A stretch of DNA of 64,000 nucleotides from contig JAGVRJ010000002.1 of the NCBI GenBank assembly GCA_019059635.1, positions 2,046,001 through 2,110,000 of the forward strand, given 5' to 3'. Each line of letters opens with the position of its first letter. The first letter of the stretch is position 1. Positions 54,428 to 62,382 of this stretch are shown here, piece by piece. The translations under genes and the position numbers were made by a program. The notes under the pieces are model-generated. The model was not told the DNA's origin, did no database searches, and was given only the letters and a program-made list of their open reading frames with translations. The DNA comes from Proales similis. Lineage: Eukaryota; Rotifera; Eurotatoria; Ploima; Proalidae.

Positions 54428-56836
54428 ATGAACGCATTTGTAGTTTTCCTTTTCACTCTGGTGAGCAAAGTCAGATTGGAGGCCTGTAGCTTTGAAAAGG
54501 TGCCGGAAATGAGTGCCAACAAACTCTACCTATCTTGCCGCTTAAAAAACGATTTTTCGGATATAATGGCGACCGATTCCACGGCACAATCTAATTATGG
54601 CGGCTTCTTCGCCGTAAGGGAAATGCATATCTATCCATATCAGCAGTTGTTACTGGATGGGCGTCTAAAGCTTGAAAATTACTTTGAAATGATCATCAAA
54701 AGAAATCTTTCAAACGCAGATTATCAATTTGGAGACGAACCAACATTGCGGATAAGATTAATCAGTTTGACAAACATAAAAGGAATGGACATCGACCACT
54801 CGTACACACATTTGGGTCAGGCCGGATCCCAAGATCAACTGACGATTGAGTACGACTACTCCCACTTTGTGCCATTTTCGAACGGACTGAGTCTTGTGAA
54901 CAAGTGCGACATGCGCGACTTTGAATCAGACTATTTGCTCAATCTGACATCGCTTGAGCTTTATGAATTGGTGTTCCAAACAAGCACTCGCTACTACAGA
55001 CACGTATGCTCGGTATTCTTTAGAAACGCTCAGATTCAAACACTGGAACTAAAAGGAATCGGCTCATCATTCCTGGGCGACAACAGCCTCACGTTTGACT
55101 ACTTCACCGAGAATGGAACTAATGCTGGATTGAACGCCTCCATTCGGAACCTTGTCTTGAACTTGTACCTAGATAGGATTGATTCAGGAATTCTGAATGA
55201 TCAAGTCCTTGAGAATATGCAAAGCATTCAAATATACGGAAAGCTGAATAAGATAGAGCCATGCTTATTCCAATTTTACAATCGGATTTATCTGCACATT
55301 GCTAATCTCAAAGAATTTATTCACTCCGCCATAGAATGGTGCGTAAATAAGCGTTTGACGAATGACACTTTTTACATAAGAATCGGCCATTTTGTTTCGG
55401 AGCAAAAAACAAAATTATCTTACATTCAAAACCAATACACGTTTCCGATAGAAGATATCTGCCTTTACAGGTCTCTCTTTTCTGATGGAAGGCATTATTT
55501 TTTATTTGAAACTTTTCAAAATGAGAAGTGCAGCTGTTCTATTTTCTGGCTCGTACACAATTACAAGAATGGTAGCGACGAACTAAGCGAAGAGCTTTAC
55601 ACGGCAAATGACATGTTTTCGATCTGCACAGAGAACAAGACATACGACGAGTGGATGGAGGAGTGCGACTTTGATTCCCGCTTCGCCAAGTGCGACCTAA
55701 ACCAGAGCACTCGAGCAGAGGCAGAGTGGACGGCATTCGACACAGCTTTCTTGGTGGCAGGACTCAAGTACGCACTCGCTGTGGTTCTTCTTCCGATCGT
55801 GTGTGTGATTGGGCTGGTGACCAGCTGTTTGTCAATCGCAGTGCTGCGCAAGATGATCGCCAAGCTTGCAGAGAAGCGCTACGACGACACGAGCAAGCGC
55901 TCTCGGCTGATGTACTCCTACCTGCTGCAGCATGCAGTGGGCTCGGCGGCCGTCTGCGCCCTGTTCGCGTTCAAGCCGCTCACCGAGTGCGTGATGTTCG
56001 GCGGCATTTACTGCTCGCCTGTCTACACATCTTGGCACACTCGGCTGTTCGAGGCCATCGGGCTTAATCTGCTTGGCACCGCTCTTAAGCTTCACACAAC
56101 TACAACCGCCCTGTTGTTCTCATTGGCTCGTCTGGCCATCAATGTGAAGAACAAGAAGCGGCGCTCGATCCGCGTCTTCTCCAAGATGCGGCCAGCATAT
56201 GTGTCACTCGCCTGCTTCCTTGTTTCCCTGTTATTGAGCAGTGTCAAGCTTTTCACCTCAAACGACTACAGCGCTATCAGTTTCGATTATGATGCTTTAA
56301 AAGCCTTTAAAGTACCTTGGTTTTCCTCTTTTTTTACATTTAATGCTAATTTGTATAGTTTCTCTCCTTTATACCATTTAAATCTTTGTCTTGAAATCTT
56401 CCTCGATTTTTTCGTTCCTTTGCTGACCGTTCTGATTGATTTTCTACTTCTTTCTCTGATGCGTCAGCAGAATGCCAATCGATCCAAAATGAGCAAGCAA
56501 TTACAGACCAAGAGCGAAGAGAACGAGAAGCAGTTTACCAAATTGATTGTATTGAATGGAGCATTCAATTTCATATTCCGTACTCCTGTCTTAGCCTCTA
56601 ACGTAAGTGAGTTTGTTGTATCCAAGGACTTTGGCGTCTTTTCGTTTCATCATCTCCCGTTGTGTGTATTCGAAGACTATCCCCTTTTTTCGATTTGTCC
56701 ATCTTTTTTATCTATTTCAAGTATATTTCTTCAACTAGGTTACATAGTTGATTTCTTTCTTTTGGCGAAATTCAATGATACTTTTAGGGCTTTTATGTTT
56801 GATTTTTCATTTTTAAATATCATTTTTAGAAGATAG
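54428..56836 (+). CDS. orphan 7TM receptor, array copy 4
   Basis: One exon, 802 residues. Signal peptide about 1–19 (MNAFVVFLFTLVSKVRLEAC). DNA of about 54,790–55,215 nearly equals copy 5 at 57,750–58,175, with about five differences seen. Part of this (from 55,043) also equals copy 3. The core begins at residue 396 with an alanine-leucine variant in the first membrane segment (LVAGLKYALAVVLLPIVCVI). After the core it departs from the others (ISFDYDALKAFKVPWFSSFF) for ~60 residues, returns to the shared MRQQNANRSKMSKQLQTKSE, then has a private C-terminus (SKDFGVFSFHHLPLCVFEDY). Intact, seven membrane segments. Confidence 0.85.
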   Translation: MNAFVVFLFTLVSKVRLEACSFEKVPEMSANKLYLSCRLKNDFSDIMATDSTAQSNYGGFFAVREMHIYPYQQLLLDGRLKLENYFEMIIKRNLSNADYQFGDEPTLRIRLISLTNIKGMDIDHSYTHLGQAGSQDQLTIEYDYSHFVPFSNGLSLVNKCDMRDFESDYLLNLTSLELYELVFQTSTRYYRHVCSVFFRNAQIQTLELKGIGSSFLGDNSLTFDYFTENGTNAGLNASIRNLVLNLYLDRIDSGILNDQVLENMQSIQIYGKLNKIEPCLFQFYNRIYLHIANLKEFIHSAIEWCVNKRLTNDTFYIRIGHFVSEQKTKLSYIQNQYTFPIEDICLYRSLFSDGRHYFLFETFQNEKCSCSIFWLVHNYKNGSDELSEELYTANDMFSICTENKTYDEWMEECDFDSRFAKCDLNQSTRAEAEWTAFDTAFLVAGLKYALAVVLLPIVCVIGLVTSCLSIAVLRKMIAKLAEKRYDDTSKRSRLMYSYLLQHAVGSAAVCALFAFKPLTECVMFGGIYCSPVYTSWHTRLFEAIGLNLLGTALKLHTTTTALLFSLARLAINVKNKKRRSIRVFSKMRPAYVSLACFLVSLLLSSVKLFTSNDYSAISFDYDALKAFKVPWFSSFFTFNANLYSFSPLYHLNLCLEIFLDFFVPLLTVLIDFLLLSLMRQQNANRSKMSKQLQTKSEENEKQFTKLIVLNGAFNFIFRTPVLASNVSEFVVSKDFGVFSFHHLPLCVFEDYPLFSICPSFLSISSIFLQLGYIVDFFLLAKFNDTFRAFMFDFSFLNIIFRR
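55613..56271 (+). repeat. homogenised core repeat, array copy 4
   Basis: Fourth copy, closest to copy 3 in its second half. Its first half carries the LKYALAV variant shared with copy 6. Confidence 0.85.
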
Positions 56837-57382
56837 GGTTCCCATCACTAGTTTGTTGAGTAACAAGTTTAAGTCGCAATAAATTGAGAGCTTTAGTCAG
56901 AAATATTCATAAGGAGCTTAAAATCATTTGGAAAAACAGATTATGAAAAGCCTGTGGTAGCTTTAATCGATAAGACCCCGATTTTAATCAAGTAAGCTTG
57001 TTTTTTCAGAAAAAAAAAACAAAACAACGCGAAATCGAGACGATCGACAAGGATCTGGTATAAAACACCTTGTCCGATGAGAATTAAGCCCTATCATGTT
57101 TCATCGGGAAAGAATAAGAGAAGATGTAGAAAATATGAAGAGATCTTTTAGATCAATCAGTTTTCTAATGATTAAAAATATTTAATTTTGTCGGATGATT
57201 TCGCAAAAACATGCTTGCAATTCCTGTAGAAAAGGCCGGCGGGACATTAAGGAGGAAATTTTTTTTGACAAGCTCTGTCTCTTGGTCTTTCATACCTTTA
57301 AAAGAAGAATACTACACAAACGATTTTAAATTTGAAAATAATTCGAATGCGAAATAAATAAAAGGCAAGTGAACAGGAGAAA
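56837..57382. other. 546-nt spacer between array copies 4 and 5
   Basis: Contains TATAAAA at 57,059–57,065, about 320 nt before the ATG, and the conserved 5' block: TGTTTCATCGGG near 57,098, AGATCTTTTAGATCAATCAG near 57,140 and a TTTCGCAAAAAC word near 57,202. No coding sequence seen. Confidence 0.45.
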
Positions 57383-59824
57383 ATGAATTGGTTCATATTA
57401 ATTGTGCTTTCTTTTATTGATGAAACAAAATGCGAAACGTGTAGTTTTGACAAGAAGCAAGTATCAATGCAAAGACCAATGTTGTACTTGTCATGTAGGA
57501 TAGAAAGCAGCTTTACAGAATTGTTGAGAAATTATTCAACCACTCGATCAAAATATGGTCGTTTTTTTATAGTGCCGCAAATTTATTTTTACCTTGCTAG
57601 GCCTAATGTTGTAGACAAAAATCTACTTCTAGAGGACTATTTAGAATCATTAATTAGAGACAATTTGACAACTATAGAATTCGATTTCAAACGAGGTCCA
57701 ACCCTTTCGATACAGTTGATAAGTTTTACGAACATAAAAGGAATAGACATCGATCATTCGTACACACATTTGGGTCGGGCCGGATCCCAAGATCAACTGA
57801 CGATTGAGTACGACTACTCCCACTTTGTGCCATTTTCGAACGGACTGAGTCTTGTGAACAAGTGCGACATGCGCGACTTTGAATCAGACTATTTGCTCAA
57901 TCTGGCATCGCTTGAGCTTAGTGAATTGGTGTTCCAAACAAGCACTCGCTACTACAGACACGTATGCTCGGTATTCTTTAGAAACGCTCAGATTCAAACA
58001 CTGGAACTAAAAGGAATCGGCTCATCATTCCTGGGCGACAACAGCCTCACGTTTGACTACTTCACCGAGAATGGAACCAATGCTGGATTGAACGCCTCCA
58101 TTCGGAACCTTGTCTTGAACTTGTACCTAGATAGGATTGATTCAGGAATTCTGAATGATCAAGTCCTTGAGAACATCCTAAGCGTTGAAATATACGGAAA
58201 GCTGAATAAGATAGAGCCGTGCATTTTCGAGTCGTACAATCGAATTTTTCTTAGGTTGGTTAATCTCCAAACTTTTTTCCACTCTGGAATAGAATGGTGT
58301 AAAAGCAACAAACTGAGCAGACTAGATTTTTTTTTCAAAATTCAAAATCATCATTTAAATGGAAAGAAAGAATTATCAAATATAAAGATGCATTACACGT
58401 TTCCGATTGAAGACATTTGCGTTTTCAAAAATCTCCTCTCGCATGAAAAGCACTATTTCATCTTCAGAGATAACACGAAGTCAAAAGAGTGCAGTTGCTC
58501 TATATTCTTACTCGTGCGCAATTACATTCAGAATCCAAGCCAAGAATTGATAAATGAACTAAATTTCGAAACAAACATGTTTTCGATCTGCACAGAGAAC
58601 AAGACATACGATGAGTGGATGGAGGAGTGCGACTTTGATTCCCGCTTCGCCAAGTGCGACCTAAACCAGAGCACTCGAGCAGAGGCAGAGTGGACAGCGT
58701 TCGACACGGCTTTCTTGGTGGCAGGACTCAAGTACGCAGTCGCTGTGGTTCTTCTTCCGATGATGTGTGTGATTGGGCTGGTGACCAGCTGCCTGTCGGT
58801 TGCAGTGCTGCGCAAGATGATCGCCAAGCTTGCTGAGAAGCGGCATGACGACACGAGCAAGCGCTCCCGGCTGATGTACTCTTACCTGCTGCAGCATGCA
58901 GTGGGCTCGGCGGCCGTCTGCGCCCTGTTCGCGTTCAAGCCGCTCACCGATTGCGTTATGTTCGGCGGCATCTTCTGCTCGCCTGTCTACACCTCGTGGC
59001 ATACTCGGCTGTTCGAGGCCATCGGCCTAAATCTGCTTGGCACAGCTCTTAAGCTTCACACTACTACAACCGCCCTGCTGTTCTCGTTGGCTCGTCTGAC
59101 CATCAATGTGAAGAACAAGAAGCGACGCTCGATTCGCATCTTCTCCAAGATGCGGCCAGTCCATGTGTCTCTCGGATGCTTCCTTGTTTCTCTGTTATTG
59201 AGCAGTGTCAAGCTTTTCACCTCAAACGATTACAGTGTATTGAGCTGGAAAGGTGACATCTTCATATCTTTCAAGATTCCCACTTTCTCTACTTTTCAGA
59301 TTTACTATTCAAACTTTATTACTTCTGAAGCGTTCTATTATCTTAATCTTAGCCTCGAACTCACCCTCGACCTTGTCATTCCTTTGCTGACTGTGCTCAT
59401 TGACCTTGTTTTACTCAAAGTTATGCGTCAGCAGAATGCCAACAGGTCCAAAATGAGCAAGCAATTGCAGACCAAGAGCGAAGAGAACGAGAAGCAGTTC
59501 ACCAAGATGATCATATTTAATGGTGTGTTCAACTTCATTTTCAGGATTCCAGTTTTGACCTCCAACATTCTTGAATTCATTGTTTTCAACCAGTTTGGTT
59601 TCTACTTTTATAACTTTCAGTCTTGTCAATTCGATGATTATCCTCTTCTCTCGTTGTGTCCGTCAATTCTTTCGATATCAAATATGCTTCTCCAACTAGG
59701 CTTCATAATTGACTTCAGCCTGTTGCTCCGTTTTAATAAAGATTTCCGGGCTATTCTGAAAGAAAATTCTATCGTCCGCTTCTTAATTAGCAAACGAAGA
59801 GACGTTGAGTCTCCAACTAAATGA
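57383..59824 (+). CDS. orphan 7TM receptor, array copy 5
   Basis: One exon, 813 residues. Signal peptide about 1–18 (MNWFILIVLSFIDETKC). The first ~120 residues are private, residues ~123–265 equal copy 4, residues ~265–395 are private again (RLDFFFKIQNHHLNGKKEL), the core begins at residue 399 and the C-terminal third matches copies 1 and 3. In the core, AVAVVLLPMMCVIGLVTSCL is a local variant. The tail ends RRDVESPTK. The stop is only 92 nt from the stop of the opposite-strand TGF-beta receptor gene, and its AATAAA at 59,906–59,911 lies within 20 nt of that gene's stop. Intact 7TM frame. Confidence 0.85.
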   Translation: MNWFILIVLSFIDETKCETCSFDKKQVSMQRPMLYLSCRIESSFTELLRNYSTTRSKYGRFFIVPQIYFYLARPNVVDKNLLLEDYLESLIRDNLTTIEFDFKRGPTLSIQLISFTNIKGIDIDHSYTHLGRAGSQDQLTIEYDYSHFVPFSNGLSLVNKCDMRDFESDYLLNLASLELSELVFQTSTRYYRHVCSVFFRNAQIQTLELKGIGSSFLGDNSLTFDYFTENGTNAGLNASIRNLVLNLYLDRIDSGILNDQVLENILSVEIYGKLNKIEPCIFESYNRIFLRLVNLQTFFHSGIEWCKSNKLSRLDFFFKIQNHHLNGKKELSNIKMHYTFPIEDICVFKNLLSHEKHYFIFRDNTKSKECSCSIFLLVRNYIQNPSQELINELNFETNMFSICTENKTYDEWMEECDFDSRFAKCDLNQSTRAEAEWTAFDTAFLVAGLKYAVAVVLLPMMCVIGLVTSCLSVAVLRKMIAKLAEKRHDDTSKRSRLMYSYLLQHAVGSAAVCALFAFKPLTDCVMFGGIFCSPVYTSWHTRLFEAIGLNLLGTALKLHTTTTALLFSLARLTINVKNKKRRSIRIFSKMRPVHVSLGCFLVSLLLSSVKLFTSNDYSVLSWKGDIFISFKIPTFSTFQIYYSNFITSEAFYYLNLSLELTLDLVIPLLTVLIDLVLLKVMRQQNANRSKMSKQLQTKSEENEKQFTKMIIFNGVFNFIFRIPVLTSNILEFIVFNQFGFYFYNFQSCQFDDYPLLSLCPSILSISNMLLQLGFIIDFSLLLRFNKDFRAILKENSIVRFLISKRRDVESPTK
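58577..59235 (+). repeat. homogenised core repeat, array copy 5
   Basis: Fifth copy, with private changes giving LLPMMCVIG and LTINVKNKK, and the ATTCGCATC codon choice shared with copies 1 and 2. Confidence 0.85.
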
Positions 59825-59905
59825 ATTGTAGCCTAAACTGGTCAAATTGCTTTTTCGTTTAATATCATCTCAATATCCATTTTTCCCCTACTTAAACTTT
59901 TCATT

Positions 59906-59921
59906 AATAAAATCATTTATT
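59906..59921. terminator. back-to-back poly(A) signals of two convergent genes
   Basis: A plus-strand AATAAA at 59,906–59,911 (7TM copy 5) and a minus-strand AATAAA at 59,916–59,921 (TGF-beta receptor) sit side by side. The minus-strand one overlaps that gene's own TAA stop. Mature 3' ends of the two transcripts must overlap. Confidence 0.7.
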
Positions 59922-61489
59922 TCGATTCTAAAATGCGTTGGATTTTCTTTTTTATATTTAATGAAGTCAGCCTTGCCTGTGGTGAGTTCTGCCAGCATTC
60001 ACACGCTATTTCGATCAGCTTCGAGCAAGCCTAGAAGGAATGCATGCTCATTTTATGAAAGGAATCTTCCTATTCGTTGTCAGCTTACCTCTTGCTCATA
60101 GAGCTTGGCTCGGAAGTCGGGGCGGATGTTCTGGGAAATGACGATATTTCGCATCAGAGCAATAGAGGGATCGCCAGGTGCCAGTTGGCTGAAGGGTGGC
60201 TGATGCGGCCCGATTAATTCGTGTTGTTCAACTCTAAAGCGCGACATCATCTCCCAAAGAACGTATGAGAATGAGTAGATATCTGCTCTCTTCAAGTGCT
60301 CGGCCGACTTTATGTCAACTGTTTCGCACAAGCATTCTGGCGCCATGTACCGGGCACTTCCTTCCCTGATGCGCTGGTCTTCTTGTTGCTCAATCAGGTC
60401 CAGCCGCTCGTCGTATCGAAGCGCAAGGCCAAAGTCAGCTAGACAACATTCCAGATTGTTTTTGACCAAAATGTTTTTTGTCTTTATGTCGCGATGCACT
60501 ATTGTGGGCTTGTAAAAAGAGCCTCGAATCTCCTGGTGTAGATGGTTGAGGCCGTTTATTGTCGAATAGGCGAATTTTAAAAGAACACACTGGTCGGCTA
60601 TTTCGTTCGATTGAAGGTAATCATAAAGCGAGCCGATTGCATGATACTCCGTGACTAGCAGCATGTTTATTGTGTTTCCTTGTCCTTGAATATCTGAGGC
60701 AATAAAGCGCAGTATGTTCTCATGCTGGAGCATGCCCGACTCGTACATCTGCTTCTCGCGCATCCACGACTGCTCATGCATTGTGAAGAACTTTTTGACC
60801 GCGACCAAGTCGCCTTTCCAATGGGCACGCCACACCATTCCATAGCGTCCACGACCAACTACGCCACGTTCTTGGTCTATTCTAATGTCTTGCGATATTG
60901 TGCGCTGTACAAGCTCGGTCGGGCCGTTGCCACTTGAAACGTCACTCAACACTTCAATCGTGTCCAGCATATTGTAATTGCCTTCCTCCTCGTCCTCCTT
61001 CTCCTTCCAAATCAGACTTGTTGTCTGGTCGCGTTCAGCAAAGAGTCTTCTTTTCTTCTGATTGCCTCTAATTATTAATAACCTTGAAGTGGTTGAATGG
61101 AGAAGAATTTTATGAATCTTTTTTGAATCGAACATTTACCAACAAGCCAGTCCAATCAAGAGCAGGAGTGTAGAAATTGTCAGCAGCCAGACCAAGCTGG
61201 TGTTTGAGACTGTTCTCAGGCCAGATGTCGCGTATCTGCTATCTTCTTCGCTCAAATTACAAAAGTCATGGTCTCTACAGCAAAATACGGAAGTTGCGCG
61301 CGTGGCTCTGTTGCACAGCCTGGTCTGGGATGAATGATCGAGACAGCCGAGACAACCTTGAGAGCAGTTGCTCATGTCCACTACTCGAAAGCAAGCGTGT
61401 TGAGCTCGACACCACTCGCTGGGACCGCAATTGGTACAAGCGCAGAGCAGCTTTGTTTCATCGAAATTGCGCCCCATTGGACTCGTCAT
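59917..61489 (-). CDS. TGF-beta superfamily type I receptor (BMP/activin type, ALK1/2-like)
   Basis: Exons on the minus strand: 61140–61489 (5' end uncertain), 60089–61082 and 59917–60030. The ectodomain is a three-finger Cys pattern (LLCACTNCGPSEWC, then SVFCCRDHDFCN), followed by one membrane segment (LVWLLTISTLLLLIGLACW). A GS-box-like SSGNGPTELVQRTISQDI precedes the kinase: glycine loop GRGRYGMVW, VAVKKF lysine, catalytic HRDIKTKNILV, DFGLA, GSARYMAPECL and a final ECWQNSPQARLTSLNIKKK. FIASD before the L45 loop and EYHAIGSLYDYLQ point to the ACVR1/Saxophone branch. It is a serine/threonine kinase that phosphorylates Smads after type II receptor activation. The first in-frame ATG (61489) gives no signal peptide, so an upstream exon is missing from this model. 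Confidence 0.87.
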
Positions 61490-62382
61490 GATTGACAATG
61501 TTCTTTATGATGAATATAGCATCTCCTTTCTGATCGTTGTGAGAGAGGTTTCCCTCCGTCCTACTTAAGCATTGACGTTTATCTAATCTTATCTCTGTAG
61601 GTGTGAACATGCGCAATCCAATTAGCCTGGCTGACCGGTCCGGTGCGCAGACCAAAACATCAACAACAATTCAATTTGGCAATCAATTTTACGGTTATGC
61701 GAACCGAATACCGCTCCGAGCTGTGTTGCGCAACCAATCAATTCCGACTCTGAACCCTGGGCTTTCTGCTGGTCAAATTGAATCAAATTAACCGAAAAAT
61801 GTTCTAATTCATCTCATCTCTTGACTTAAAGGGGCCGGTGATGTGCGTCGGTCAACTCGATGTTCAGTCTAGTGGCCATCTCGACCAGTTGCACAGATAA
61901 AGACTGCTCTTGAAGTTCAAGAGTTGGATCATCAAATCAACTCGTAACTAAACGGAAGAGAATATTAACTCTGTTCATCCAGGACTCTGCTTGGGCTATT
62001 CGCTAGCACTATGTGGAAGGAAAGGAATTTATTTGATTTGATTAAGACTCGTAACGAATCATATTCAGCCAAATCGGAGAGGATATGCCCATTCTAGGCC
62101 CCTGATATATAGATGAAATTTAATACTTTCATCTATACTATGTGAAATTTAATATTTGAGTATTTCTCATCAATTAAAGGCCGTGGGACGGATCTATCAA
62201 AGGAAAAAATTAACACCTTGGCCTTGGAACTCGGTAGAAACCTCTGCGTGACTGTCCAATCTACTCTTTTCTGTTCACACCCAAAATAATCGATAAGTGC
62301 CTGGTGAAGGAAATATAAAATAAAAACTAAAGGAGCGGTCTCAAATTAAACAAAGAAACCACTGAATATTATTGAATCAAAA
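61490..62382. other. 893-nt region between the receptor-kinase gene and array copy 6
   Basis: Must hold the missing 5' exon(s) of the minus-strand receptor kinase and the promoter of copy 6. A minus frame 61,458–61,655 is open but in another frame from the receptor. Downstream, about 61,800–62,380, is A/T-rich and unremarkable. Confidence 0.4.

Noticed and set aside
44662-59824. Possibility that the array is a mobile element or viral gene expansion
   Set aside because: No terminal repeats, target-site duplications, transposase or viral genes; orientation and spacing fit ordinary tandem duplication.
61458-61655. Minus-strand 65-codon frame as the N-terminus of the TGF-beta receptor
   Set aside because: It is in a different frame from the receptor ectodomain, has no signal peptide, and no good splice pair links the two.
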